Shown: positions 34,770-46,760, numbered from the stretch's first letter. The stretch is 64,000 nucleotides of DNA from Cryptomeria japonica (GCF_030272615.1 NC_081408.1:615720476-615784475), one strand, 5' to 3'. A program made the numbers and translations. The notes: generated from the letters alone by a model not told the origin.

Positions 34770-36560
34770 GTGGCAGTTGATGAAGGTGTCACAGATGAGG
34801 AGTCAGAAGATGAAGAAAATGAAGATATTGTGTTTGTTGTTGTCAAGGAAGATGTATCAGACAAGAAGGCTCTTGTCTCCCACTTTGATAATTCCAATGA
34901 ATGGATTATTGACAGTGGTTGTTCTCACCATATGACTGGTGATTGGGGCAAGTTTCTATCCTTGGAAGAGTATGATGGTGGTGTGGTTCGCTTTGGTAAT
35001 GATGCACCATGTATTGTCAAAGGCAGAGGGTCCATCTCTCTAAATGGAAAGAGTAGTGCTGACAATGTGTATTGGGTTGATGGTCTCAGACACAACCTTC
35101 TGAGTGTTGCCCAACTGAATGATAGTGGTCTCACTCTTGAATTCAAGAATGGAGTTTGCAGAATCAAAGGAAAGAGTGGTGAATTGGTGGCCACCGGTAT
35201 GCAGACCAAAGGTAACCTATTTTAGTTGAATGCAAATATAAGTACATGTCTTATGGCTAAATTCGATGACAGCAGGCTATGGCATAGGAGACTCTGCCAT
35301 GTAAACTTTGATAACATTGTGAAGGCCAGTAAGATCAAGGCAGTTAGAGGGTTGCCGGTGTTGAGAAAACCGGAAAATACCTTGTGCAAAGAGTGTCAAC
35401 TGGGGAAAATGTCTTCCTCAACCTTTAAAGGTAAACCTTTCACTGCTGACAATTTACTTGATCTTGTGCATACTAATTTGTGTGGTCCTATAAAAACTAG
35501 GAGTGTGCAGGGTGATAGGTACTTCATGATTCTCACTGATGACTGCTCAAGAATGATGTGGGTCACATTCTTGAAAGATAAGTCTAAAGCTTTTGTAAAG
35601 TTCAAAGCTTTCAGAGCATTAGTGGAGAAGGAAAGTGGTAAAAGGATCAAGTGCCTGAGAACTGATCAAGGAGGGGAATTCACTTCCAGTGAATTCAACA
35701 AGTACTGTGAAGAACATGGCATCAAGAGGCAACTGTCTGGCCCCTAGACTCCACAATAGAATGGACTAGCAAAGAGGAATAACTGGACTGTGGCTGAAGC
35801 AGCAAGAACAATGCTGATTCAAGGAAAGGTTGCTCACACCTTTTGGAGAGAAGCAGTGAGCACTGTAGTCTACACAATGAACCGGGTACTCATCAAGAAA
35901 GGTAAGGATAAAACTCCTTATGAGTATTGGACTGGTAAGACACCTATGGTTAGCTACTTTAGAGTGTTTGGTAGCAAATGTTACATCAAGAGAAGCGAAC
36001 ACCAGAGAAAATTTGATGCGAAATGTGATGAGGGAATATTCCTAAGGTATTCCACCAAGAGCAAAGCTCTCAAGTGTTTCAATAATAGGACTCAGAGAAT
36101 TATGGAAAGCATCAATGTAAGAGTTGATGAAACCTCTGAGAAAACTGAGGAAATTGGCAGTGAGAAAGCGATAAATGAACTGGTTGTAACCTTCTAGGAA
36201 TCAGTTGCCAGTCAACCAAGTACCAGTAATAGTGTTCCTACACCAGTAGATGTAGATGCTAATACTAATGGAGATGAAGATGAAGAAGAAAAGCAAGAGG
36301 AATCTATCAAGACCATTCCTCGATATATCAAACTGAATCATGATCCTAAGTAGATCATAGGAGATAAGGATGTAGGAATCCTTACAAGAAGAAAGGTTAG
36401 AGAGAACTCATATATGATCTCTAAATTTGAGCCTAAATCATTCAAAGAGGCACATAAAGATGAAGACTAGTTCAAGGCAATGGAAGAGGAACTTGACCAG
36501 ATAGAGAGAAATGGTACATGGTCTTTGGTACCCAGACCGGAGCATAAAAATGACATTGGT
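34770..36560 (+). pseudogene. Protease and integrase of element C1
   Basis: Protease IIDSGCSHHMT is intact around 34905-34937. A stop follows at 35223. Integrase has LRTDQGGEF, but the first catalytic Asp is Asn (HTNLCGP, AAT at 35475-35477) and the catalytic Glu is Lys (AAG at 35772-35774). PQQNG reads PQ, stop, NG. FWREAVSTVVYTMNRVL and VFGSKCYIKRSEHQ follow. An acidic Thr/Glu-rich linker leads towards RT, with stops at about 36197 and 36353. Confidence 0.9.
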
Positions 36561-37131
36561 ACCAAATGGGTTTTTCAGAAATAAGCTGAACAAGGATAGC
36601 ATAGTGATTAGAAACAAAGCTAGACTATTGTGTAAAGGATATGCCCAAGAAGAAGGAGAAGACTATTGAGAAACCATTGCTCCTGCAGCCAGATTGGAAG
36701 GAGTTTGTATGCTTCTTGCATATGCAGCTTTTAAAGTATTCAAAGTATATCAAATGGATGTAAAATCTGCATTCCTAAATGGTGTACTTGAAGAGGAGGT
36801 GTATATAGAGAAACCAAATGGGTTTGCCCTATCTGAAGACAGTGACATGGTATGTAGGCTACATAAAGCCTTATATGGTCTAAAGCAGGCACCTAGAGCA
36901 TGGTATGAATGCCTGCACTCCCATCTTGTGAAGATTGGATTTGAGAGAACAAGCGAAGATAGCAATATCTACTTGAAATCTGAAGGAGATCAGATCCTGA
37001 TCTGTGAGGTATTTGTTGATGACATTATCTTTGGTGGAGATGACAAGATGAGTCATGAGTTTGCAGATGAGATGAAGAAAGAGTTTGAGATGTCACTTAT
37101 AGGGGAGATTAAGTTCTTCATTGGACTATAA
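36561..37131 (+). pseudogene. Reverse transcriptase of element C1
   Basis: After an indel near 36565 the frame carries [16 protein letters not shown] (then a stop at 36667), [33 protein letters not shown] and the catalytic FVDDII at 37012-37029. All RT core blocks are present. Inactivated by a frameshift and stops. Confidence 0.92.
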
Positions 37132-37959
37132 ATTTAGCAGATGAAAGATGGAATATTTATCACTCAGTCCAAGTATGTTAAAGAGGTGTTGAAGACCTTT
37201 GGCATGGAAGATAGAAAATCGGTTGGTACATCGATGGTGATTGGTTGTAAACTATCCAAAGAGGATGACTTAGCATTGGTTAATGAGAAGGAATACCGAT
37301 CAATGATTGGTAAGTTGCATTATATAGGGCATAGCAAACCAAATATTGCACATGCAGTTGGCATTACTGCAAGGTTCTAGAAAAGTCCAAGAGAATGCCA
37401 CTTGGTTGCAGTCAAGTGTATTCTTAGGTATCTGAAGGGAACTATTGATTATGGATTATGATATCCATATAGCAAGGATTTCAACTTGAAAGTATTCACA
37501 GATGCTGATTGGGTAGGTAATGTGGATGACTGGAAGAGCACAACCGATAGTGCATTCTTTCTCGGTGGTAGACTGGTCTCATGGATGAGTAAGAAGCAAA
37601 GTTGTATCTCTCAGTCTACAGTGGAAGCAGAATATGTTGCAACTTTCATGAACTGCACTCAGACAATTTGGATGAAGCATGTATTAAATGGCTTCAAAGT
37701 TCCTGTATCTGAACCGATAAGTATATTTTGTGACAATACTAGTGCAATTAGCATCTCCAAGAATCCGATTTTACATTCTAGAACCAAGCACTTTGAGCTT
37801 AAGTATCATTTCTTGAGGGAAAAGGTTCAGAACAAAGAGATTGCACTGGAACATGTTTCTAGTAAGGAGCAGTTAGTAAACATATTCACCAAGCCTCTCC
37901 CAAAGGCTACATTTATATACTTAAGAGGTGAATTAGAGGGCTCCCCCTTCAAGAGGTAA
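37132..37959 (+). pseudogene. RNase H of element C1
   Basis: YVKEVLKTFGMEDRKSVGT, TDADWVGNVDDWKSTT, STVEAEYVA, FCDNTSAISISKNP and IFTKPLPK are the copia RNase H landmarks, in order. Stops are at 37378 and about 37459. A 157-codon open stretch (37486-37959) ends with the normal C-terminus, about 250 bases before the 3' LTR. Confidence 0.92.
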
Positions 37960-38209
37960 ACTAAAGGTATATGCTCCACATCAGTCAAGTATTGCATAGT
38001 CAAAAAAATTTTTAGGATTGATGTGTTGAAGGATGCTACTCCTCAGGGGGAGCAGCATAATGGAACAGGGAAGCTTGTGCCTCCAGTTTGGCATTGTTGT
38101 CAAAGGGGGAGAAGAAGTGAAGCTGAGCAGATATCTGCAGAAATTTGGGGAGAAGAAGTGAAGCAGAGAGATATCTTTGTATATTTCCATCAATGCCAAA
38201 GGGGGAGAT

Positions 38210-39706
38210 TCTTGGCATTATGTGAACTGGCATGAGGACATGATGACATTGTATGTTGTCATTGATGTCAATATGCTGAAGAAGAGAGAACTGATATGTT
38301 ACCAAGAACCGGTATATGTGAGAATCGATATAACATTGTGAACCGGTATATGTGCCAAAGTGAAGTGGTGTGTTTGTTTAAGGTGAACTGGCATGTGGTT
38401 ATGGGAACTGGTACATGGAAGCTTTGTATGGCTACTGATTGGTAGTCTCAACTTCAAGGTTTCCGATTGAAGTGCTTCAAGCCTGTGTGACTCAACCGGT
38501 GACTTTGTGTGATGAGTTAGCATTGTAACGAAGAACATATCATGTTGCCATGTCAATCTTGTGCACGTGAAGGATCTTGCATAAAGGATATTATTCCTAT
38601 CTACCTCAGGAATGTGCGAAGTCTGTAAACGGTGAAAATGTATGATGGGTTCTCAGCTGCCATGAAAGTGGTGGAAAATGAACGATGGAGAACATCTTGA
38701 GATTGGTTCAAGACTGTTGCATTTAGTGCAATGTGCTCAATGGTCAGGATTGAACCATTTGAATTGCTTAACCTAGCAGGTTTAGGGTTTAGGGTTTATG
38801 CTACCGAGCTATTTGTTTCCTATAAGGTCGATGTTGTGTTTCTTTCTGAGGTTGTTGGCAAAGGTTGTGTGTGTGTATCCAAGTGAAGGGATACGTGATT
38901 CTTGCCAGACCAGAGGAGAGAAGAGATACTTGCAGAGTGTAAGTGCAGAAGGTGAAGAGGAGCTAAAGCAAATCTGCATTGGCATTGGGTGTTGTTACCA
39001 GATCATTGTAATACCTATTGATTTCTAACCACTTCAACAGTTAGGAAACCCTTAATAGGGTAGCTTTAATCGGCTTACTGTAAACCCTTTAACAGGGTGA
39101 CTCAAATCCATTGAGTTCTTGAAATCCTCTAACAAGGTAACCTTTAACAGGGTTTAACCCTTAACTAGGTACTCTAGCCATCCCTTAATCGGGTGATCCC
39201 TAACAAGATCAGTTCCTAACAGAACCTATTGTATCAGTCTTTAACCGGACAAGGCTCCTAACAAAGCGGACTTCTAAAGAGTTCAAAAACAGCTTGTGGG
39301 TATTCATCCCCATCGTGGTTTTTCCTAGTTGGGTTTCCACATGAAAAATCTATGTGTCATGTGTGGTGTTATTCATGTGATGGCTTAAGTGATTTGTGTC
39401 TGAAGGCAAATCATGTTGATCTAGCTGTTTATATATCTTTGATGATAGATTACCTGTTCATGCATAAGGGTGAAATGAAAGTGTAGTATTAAGTTGTGTG
39501 GATAGCTAAGTGTCAACCAGTTTATGCTTGTCTTAGTTATTCTAGGTTTTGCCGGTTGTACTCTGTTTTAGACCAGTGTTACTGTTGGCTAGTAATTTGC
39601 AGTGTTTGCTGAAAAACCGGTTTAGGATGGTGTTTTTGTCTGTACTGATTCACCCCCCCCCCTCTCAGTACCGGTTTGGTACTATCCGTTCATCATTAAG
39701 TTATCA
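38210..39706 (+). repeat. 3' LTR of element C1
   Basis: Starts TCTTGGCATTATG (second base changed from G) directly after CCAAAGGGGGAGAT and ends TTATCA. Five or so copies of AACCGGTATATG-like words lie at about 38283-38425. The TAACAGG/AACCGGGT block is at about 39030-39260, and a C-run of 10 at about 39652-39661. Confidence 0.9.
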
Positions 39707-39711
39707 TATAT

Positions 39712-40312
39712 CAATATCTTTAAGTTATCAATTAATTTCTTATGTTCTAGATAACTTCAATAAATAAATTGATTATTTATTCTTGCTCTCACAATATGTA
39801 TATTGCAGTATATATATTGCAATTAGTATATATATGTATCGCAGGATATATATATTGCACACATCATATATAATTCTCTCATAGCCTTTACCCAATCACA
39901 CATGGCAGGCTAAACACCCCGATCGCAGCATATAACCATAGAGATCTTCACGTAGCATATAAGTGCAGAGGTCTTCATGCACAACAGTCTAGAATTTGCA
40001 CAGATGTAATGTTCTATGTATCGCAATTATCTACACACTAATATATCTCTGGACTTCCTTAAGAGTTGTGTCCCTTTAACATGAAGAGGTGGCTAGATAA
40101 ACCTGTATCGACTCATTAAAGAATTGAAACAGTAACTAAACATGAAGACACATAATAATGTTATTAATTAAATATAGTAATAATTATTATTATCTAATCA
40201 ATTTAACAATAATAATAATAAATAACATAATGATATATATAACTAAATGTTGAAGGCCTTAAGGCCAATTTAACATTTAATTTTATCGGACTAAAGCTAT
40301 AAATCATCAACA
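39712..40312 (-). repeat. 3' LTR of element E, main part
   Basis: Continues the LTR from 32318 and ends ATCATCAACA on the + strand. It aligns along its length with 41575-42185, including AATAATAATAATAAATAAC and TATATATTGC microsatellite-like parts. The adjacent AATAGGGAG (- strand) is the polypurine stretch. Confidence 0.88.
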
Positions 40313-40399
40313 CTCCCTATTAGCTAGGGAGGATAAAAGGTATTGGGAGCAATATTCATAAATTGTATGATGCTTATCTTGGGACCATAGTTTCAAGAT

Positions 40400-40768
40400 G
40401 TGAATTGCCTCTGTCGACAATTCTATTCACAAACTCTTGAGTGGATTGCCTCTGTCAGCAATTCTATCCATAAGCTCTTGTGTGGATTTCCTCAGTTGGT
40501 GATTCTATCCATAAGCTCTTATGTGGATTGCCTCAGTCGGCGATTCTATCCATGAACTCTCACATGGATTGCCTCAATCGGTGATTCTATCCATGAGCTC
40601 TTGTGTGGATTGCCTTAGTCGGTGATTCTATCCACAAGCTCTTATGTGGATTGCCTCAGTCGGTGATTCTATCCATGAGCTCTTGTGTGGATTGCCTCTA
40701 TCGGTGATTCTATCAACAAGATATTACGTGGATTGCCTTAGTCGGCGATTCTATCCACAATCTTGAGT
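40400..40768. repeat. 41-bp tandem repeat, 9 units, inside E
   Basis: Nine consecutive units of GTGGATTGCCTCAGTCGGTG plus ATTCTATCCATGAGCTCTTGT, 41 bases each with no length change. They differ by a few substitutions per unit. The unit length is not a multiple of three, so it is unlikely to be coding. It occupies almost a third of the internal region of E. Confidence 0.92.
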
Positions 40769-41500
40769 TATTGTAAGATCGTCACCTTCCAATAACTTCA
40801 AAAATACAAGTGGAGATCATTTGGAAGTCGTCACTTCCTTGTGATTTACACAGGGCCCATAAAATAATTATTAGTATTATTAATAATAATCAATATTTAC
40901 AATTTTACCTCAAAAGTGCTCAATCTTTATTAGTAAGCTCCCTCTCAATCACAAGGTATCTTGAGTTTCTTCTAGAGAACATATTTTTCTGAACATACGT
41001 CTAAATTTCTGACTTCAACAAGGGAAGCTTGTAGTTTAAGTTTGAGAGGACAAGTTCTTGGAATGTATCCATATTCATCACATATGAAACATTGTACTTT
41101 AGAGGAGTCTCTAGGCTTCTTGAATGATCAATTACCATATGTCTTTTTGTCCTTTTTCCTTTTCAAACTATAGACTAGAACTTGAACATCTTCATCAATG
41201 GGTTTCATGATTTCTCTTGATATTAGGTTACTCTCTTCTTGAATGCAGTCAACTTTTAGTCTATCAAATTTGGGAACTTTGGATCAAGCAATTTGGATTC
41301 TCTATTATTGTTTTTAACTCATTCTTCCTTAGTACCAACATCATTCATAGTTTCCATGAATCATAGTTTGAGGCACCTTCAAGTCTGTCTTCGAATCTGA
41401 TTCCATTTGTCATCTTAAAATACAAACTTTCAAGGAGATATCAATCTGATCTTAATCGGATCTTCCTTCAGGCAGTTAGGCTTTATAGAAGGAAACTTGG

Positions 41501-41511
41501 CTCTGATACCA
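41501..41511 (-). other. Primer-binding site of element E
   Basis: The - strand reads TGGTATCAGAGCC immediately inside the LTR, a perfect initiator-Met tRNA complement. It fixes the orientation. Confidence 0.88.
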
Positions 41512-42185
41512 TGTTAAATTTATGGATCAGAATTAAAACTGCATAGATATAGAGAAAAATCTGAATATATATATATATATCAATATCTTTAAGTTATCAA
41601 TTAATTTCTTATGTTCTAGATAACTTCAATAAATAAATTGATTATTTATTTTTTCTCTCACAATATGTATATTGCGGTATATATATTGCACTTAGTATAT
41701 ATATATGTACCTCGAGATATATATATATTGCACACATCATATATAATTCTCTCGCAGCCTTTACGTGATCACACCTAGCAGGCTAATCACCCTGATCGTA
41801 GCATATAACCACAGAGATCTTCACGTAGCATATAAGTGCAAAGGTCTTCATGCATAGCAATCTAGAATTTGCACAGATGTAATGTTCTATGTATCGCAAT
41901 TATCTACACACTAATATATCTTCGAACTTCCTTAAGGGTCGTGTCCCTTTAACATGAAGAGGTGGCTAGATAAACCTGTATCGACTCATTAAAGAATCAA
42001 AACACTAACTAAACATGAAGTTACATAATAATGTTATTAATTAAATATAGTAATAATTATTATTATCTAACCAATTTAACAATAATAATAATAAATAACA
42101 TAATGATATATATAATTAAATGTTGAAGGCCTTAAGGCCAATTTAACATTTAATTTTATCTGACTAAAGCTATAAATCATCAACA
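41512..42185 (-). repeat. 5' LTR of element E (complete)
   Basis: 674 bp with TG/CA ends (TGTTAAATTT to CATCAACA on the + strand). It includes an (AT)n run at about 41565-41580 and several TATATATTGC copies. Confidence 0.88.
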
Positions 42186-42190
42186 CTTAC

Positions 42191-42613
42191 TATCGTCCTA
42201 AGTCCTTTCATAGTCCTCATTTACGTTCTAATTATTGTCCATAGTTCTTACATAGTCCTCATTTACATCCTAAGTCCTTATAAAGTCCTCATTTACATCC
42301 TTAGTCCTTGCATAGTCTTCATTTATGACCTTATTATCATCCTTAGAAGTTGTATAGTCTTTATTTATGTCCTCATTATCATCCTTATATATGTCCTTGT
42401 CTAGACCTCATATACATCTATCTTAGTTCATCATCATTTGCATAATCATCTTAGAAAGTCATACCCCAAATGTCCAAATCACAATCAGAGGATCAATCAA
42501 ACTCAACCTCAACTCAAACAAGCTAGTCAAGTTCAACAAATCCAACTTTGTCACATTCAGGGAAATGTAGAAAACATCTTACATGTTGTGATCCTAGGTC
42601 CAAACCAAACAAT
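42191..42613 (+). other. Element D between E and C2: rest of 42-bp array and Gln-rich frame
   Basis: The 42-bp minisatellite continues to about 42420, with some units shortened to 30 bases. A 64-codon frame from 42438 follows, rich in Gln and Asn. Element C2 was inserted at 42618/42619. Confidence 0.65.
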
Positions 42614-42618
42614 CAAAC

Positions 42619-44126
42619 TGATGAATCAATAATGAACAGTTAGTACCAAACCAGTACTAAGGGGGGGGGGGGGTGAATTAGTACAGACAAAAACACTTTT
42701 CCTTGAATTGGTTTGACTGAAAACACTAGACTTGACTGGCAAGCAATAACACTGGTCTAAACCAGATTAATGCCACTTAAACACAGTAAGAATGTGAAAG
42801 ACATAAACCGATAACTCTTAGCTTTCCACACAATCTAACATCTTATTTCCACTTCACCCATATGCATACTCTAGTAATACATCAACAAAAATATAAAGAC
42901 TTATTGGTTCAACATGCTTTACCGCTTGACAGAAAATAACAAAGCATCACATGAAAAGCATCACACATAACACACATATTTTTTCACATGGAAACCCAAC
43001 TGGGAAAAACCATGGTAGGGATGAATACCCACAAGCTGTTCTTTGAACTCTTTTGAAATCCGCTCTGTTAGGGGCCTAGTCTAGTTAAAGACTTTACAAT
43101 AGGTTATGTTAGGAACTGATCCTGCTAGGGATCACCCGATTAAGGGATGGCTAAAATACCCGGTTAAGGGTTAAACCATGTTAAAGGTTACCTTGTTATA
43201 GGATTTTAAGAACTCAAAGATTTTGAGTCACCTTGTTAAAGGATTTATAGCAAGCTGATTAAAGCTACCCTATTAAGGGATTTTCCAACTGTTGAAGTGG
43301 TTAGAGGTCAACAGGTATTACAATGATCTGGTAACAACACTCAATGCTAATGTAGATCCACTTTAGTTCCTTCCTTCTGCAATCACACTCTGTAGGAATC
43401 TATTCTCTTATCTGGTATGGCAAGAGTCACGTATCTTTGCACTTAGATACACACACAACATTTGCCAACAATTTCAACATGAAAAACAACATCGACCTTA
43501 TAGGAAAGAGATAGGTCGGTAGCATAAACCCTAAACCCTAAACATTTAGGTTAAGAAATTTAGTCAGTTCAATCCTAACTGTTGAACATATTGCATTGAT
43601 TACGACAGTCTTGAATAGATCTCAAGACGTTCTCCAACATTTTTTCTTCATCACTTCTTGGAGGCTAATAACCCATCACGCATTCTCCACCGTTTATAGA
43701 GACTTCTCACATTCCTGAGGTAGATAGGATCAATCTCCTTCATGCAAGATCCTTCACATGCACAAGGCTGACGTGGCAACACAATCTGTTCTTCATTACA
43801 ATGATAACTCATCACACGATGTCATCGGTTGAATCACACAGGCTTGGAACACTTCAACCGAAAACCCTGAAGCTAATACTACCAATCGGTAGTCATACCA
43901 TATGAAACCTTGATACAAAACATTCCATATACCGGTTCACATTTCAACATACCGGTTCACTTGGACAAACATACCGCTTCACTTTTTCGCATATACCAGT
44001 TCACAACATCATATCAGTTCTCTTGCAAGTTGGTTACTTCAATATACCAGTTCACTCTTTAGCATATTGACATCAATGACAACATACAATATCATCATGT
44101 CATCATACTTTGCACATATGCCAACA
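42619..44126 (-). repeat. 3' LTR of element C2
   Basis: TGATGAATCAAT to ATGCCAACA on the + strand. It holds a long G homopolymer near 42661-42673, the inverse of the C-run in C1, the TAACAGG/AACCGGGT block at about 43070-43290, and AACCGGTATATG-like words at about 43925-44060. Confidence 0.9.
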
Positions 44127-44140
44127 ATCTCCCCCTTTTG
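44127..44140 (-). other. Polypurine tract of C2
   Basis: The - strand reads CAAAAGGGGGAGAT directly before the LTR start, as in C1 and B. Confidence 0.85.
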
Positions 44141-44439
44141 CATTGATGGCAATATACAAAGATATCTCTCTACTTCACATCTTCTCCCCCAATACTACAA
44201 ATATCTTCTCCACTTCACATCTTCTCCCTCTTTGACAACAATGCCAAAGTGGAGGCATATACATCTATGTTCTACTATGCTGCTCCCCCTAAGGAGTAGC
44301 ATCCTTCAACACACCAGTCCTGAAAAAGATATATAAATGTAAGTCCTGACTGATGTGGAGCACACACCTTTAGTTCACCTCTTGAAGGGGCAACACTCCT
44401 AATTCACCTCTCAAATAGGTAAAGGTAGCCTTTGGTAGA

Positions 44440-45230
44440 GGCTTGGTGAATATGTCTGCTAACTACTCCTTACTGGAAACATGTTCCAAGATAACTTCTT
44501 TGTTCTGAACCTTCTCCCTCAAGAAATGATACTCAAGCTTGAAGTGCTTAGTTCTAGCATGTAAAACCAGATTCTTGGAGATGTTAATCGCACTTGTGTT
44601 GTCACAAAATATACTTATTGGTTCAGATATAGGAACTATGAAGCCATTTAATACATGCTTCATCCAGATTGTCTGGGTGCAGTTCATAAATGCTGCAACA
44701 TACTCCGCTTTTTTTGTAGACTAAGAGATACAGCTCTGCTTCTTACTCATCCATGAGACTAGTCTACCACCAAGAAAGAATGTACCACTGGTTGTACTCT
44801 TCTGGTCATCTACATCACCAACCCAGTCAGCATCTGTAAACACTTTCAGGTTGAAATCATTACTATATGGATACCATAATCCATAGTCAATAGTTCCCTT
44901 CAGATATCTCAGAATCTGCTTGACTGCTACCAAGTGGGATTCTCTTGGGCTTTTCTGGAACCATGCAGTAATGCCCACTGCATGTGCAATGTCCAGTCTG
45001 CTATGTACTACATAGTGCAATTTACCAATCATTGATTGGTATTCCTTCTCATTTACTGGTTTGTTGTCTTCCATGCCAAAAGTCTTCAACACCTCTTTGG
45101 CATACTTGGATTGAGTGATAAAGATTCTATCTTTCATTTGTTGAATCTGTAGTCCAATGAAGAAATTAATCTCCCCTATAAGTGACATCTCAAATTCCTT
45201 TTTCATCTCATCTCCAAAATCATGACTCAT
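44440..45230 (-). pseudogene. RNase H of element C2
   Basis: The - strand frame 45230-44721 begins just after the RT catalytic box (SHDFGDEMKKEFEMSL). It contains YAKEVLKTFGMEDNKPV, RYLKGTIDYGLWYP, TDADWVGDVDDQKSTTSG and GGRLVSWMSKKQSC. After one stop it continues as NCTQTIWMKHVLNGF and FCDNTSAINISKN. Compared with C1 a few codons are missing after DNKPV. Confidence 0.9.
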
Positions 45231-45760
45231 CTTGTCATCTCCTCCAAAAATTATGTCATCAACAAATACCTCACATATTAGAATCTAATCTCCTTCTGAC
45301 TTCAGGTAGATATTACTATCCTCACTTGTTCTCTCAAATCCAATCTTCACAAGATGGGAGTGCAAGCATTCATACCATGCTCTAGGTGCCTTCTTTAGTC
45401 CATACAAGGCTTTATGTAGCCTACACACCATGTCAATGTAATCTGATAGGGAAAACCCATCCGATTGCTCTATATACACCTCCTCTTCTAGTATTCCATT
45501 CAGGAATGTAGATTTTACATCCATTTGATATACTTTGAATCCCTTGAATGTTGCATATGAAAGAAGCATACGAACTCCTTCCAATCTGTCTACTGGAGCA
45601 AAGGTTTCTCCATAGTCTTCTCCTTCTTCTTGAGCATATCCTTTGCACACCAGTTTAGCTTTGTTTCTTACCACTGTGCCATCTTCACTCAGCTTATTTC
45701 TGAAAACCCATTTGGTGCCTATGACATTTTTATGCTTGGGTCTGGGTACCAAAGACCATG
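45231..45760 (-). pseudogene. Reverse transcriptase of element C2
   Basis: A 155-codon open stretch has [53 protein letters not shown] and [14 protein letters not shown] stop at about 45283 precedes the VDDII box near 45250. No frameshift occurs, unlike in C1. Confidence 0.92.
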
Positions 45761-45806
45761 TACCATTCTTTTCTATCTAGTCAAGTTCCTCTTCCATTTC
45801 CTTGAT

Positions 45807-46760
45807 CTAGTCTTCATCTTTATGTGCCTCTCTGAATGTTTTAGGCTCAAATTCAGAGATCATGCAAGAGTTTTCTCTAACCTTTCTTCTTGTAAGAATT
45901 CTTGCATCCTTGTCTCCTATGATCTTCTTTGGATCATGATTCAGCTTTACATACCTAGGAATGATCTTAGTTGTTTCCTCTTGCTTTTCTTCTTCATCCT
46001 CATCTTTGTTAGCATCAACATCTACCGGTGTAGGAGCACTATTACTGGTGCTAGGCCATTTTGCAACCGGTTCCCAGAAGGTTACTACCGGTTCATCTCC
46101 TACTTGCTCACTGTCAGTTTCCTTAGATTTCTCAGAGGTTTCATCAAATCTAACATTGATGCTTTCAACAATTCTCTGAGTCCTATTATTGAAACATTTG
46201 AGAGCTTTTCTCTTTGTGGAATACCCTAGGAATATTCCCTCATCACATTTAGCATCAAACTTGCTCTGATGTTCACTCCTCTTGATATAACATTTACTAC
46301 CAAACACTCTAAAGTAGCTTACCACTGGTGTCTTACCTGTCCAATACTCATACGGTGTTTTATCCTTACCCTTTTTGATGAGTACCCGATTCATTGTGTA
46401 GACTGCAGTACTCACCGCTTCTCTCCAAAAAGTGTGAGCAACTTTTCCTTGGATTAGCATTGTTCTGGCTGCTTCAACTAAAGTCTGGTTATTTCTCTTT
46501 GCTAAGCCATTCTAATGTGGATTCTGGGGGGCAGAAAGTTGCCTCTTGATGTTGTTCTCTTCACAGTACTTATTGAATTTACCGAAAGTGAATTCTCCTC
46601 CTTGATCAGCTCTCAGGCACTTAATCCTCTTACTGCTTTCTTTTTCAACCAGTGCTCTGAAGGCTTTGAACTTTCCAAAGGCTTCAAACTTGTCCTTCAA
46701 GAATGTGACCCACATCATTCTTGAGCAATCATCAGTAAGAATCATAAAATACCTATCTCC
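45807..46760 (-). pseudogene. Integrase of element C2
   Basis: Frames 46745-46512 and 46460-45807 carry MILTDDCSRMMWV, LRADQGGEFTFGKFNKYCEE, then a stop before NG, and FWREAVSTAVYTMNRVL. The catalytic Glu is Lys (AAG on the - strand at 46499-46497), as in C1 and A. HTDLCGP, with the first Asp, is intact in the preceding frame. The C-terminal linker is acidic (VDANKDEDEEEKQEE). Confidence 0.9.

Larger units (their letters stand above)
32319..39706 (+). mobile_element. Element C1: complete but inactive copia, inserted in the LTR of E
   Basis: 7.4 kb with LTRs of 1477 and 1497 bp, primer site, gag, PR, IN, RT, RNase H and a polypurine tract at 38196-38209. The duplication TATAT is perfect (32314-32318, 39707-39711). 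It is the innermost element of the stack. Gag to integrase lie in one frame and RT to RNase H in another, after an indel near 36565. Confidence 0.92.
40313..41511 (-). pseudogene. Interior of E: gag remnant and 41-bp array
   Basis: From the primer site leftwards on the - strand: a gag N-terminus with FEDRLEGASNYDSWKL near 41380 (the usual copia RLEGASNY..WK motif), then a zinc knuckle CFICDEYGYIPRTC (41091-41050) with His changed to Tyr. The tandem array and the polypurine end follow. Protease and everything after it are absent. Confidence 0.75.
32258..42185 (-). mobile_element. Element E: short gag-only copia-type element, inserted in D
   Basis: LTRs of 662 bp (32258-32318 joined to 39712-40312, split by C1) and 674 bp (41512-42185), with the perfect duplication CTTAC (32253-32257, 42186-42190). 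The internal part is only 1.2 kb: a perfect primer site, a gag start, a zinc knuckle and a 41-bp tandem array. No pol is present. With LTRs this is about 2.5 kb, a small non-autonomous element. Confidence 0.9.

Noticed and set aside
40400-40768. CRISPR-like regular repeats
   Set aside because: Units are contiguous, diverged and without spacers, in a eukaryotic retroelement: a tandem repeat, not a CRISPR array.
45630-46229. 199-codon + strand frame
   Set aside because: It is the antisense shadow of the integrase and linker frame of C2 on the - strand.
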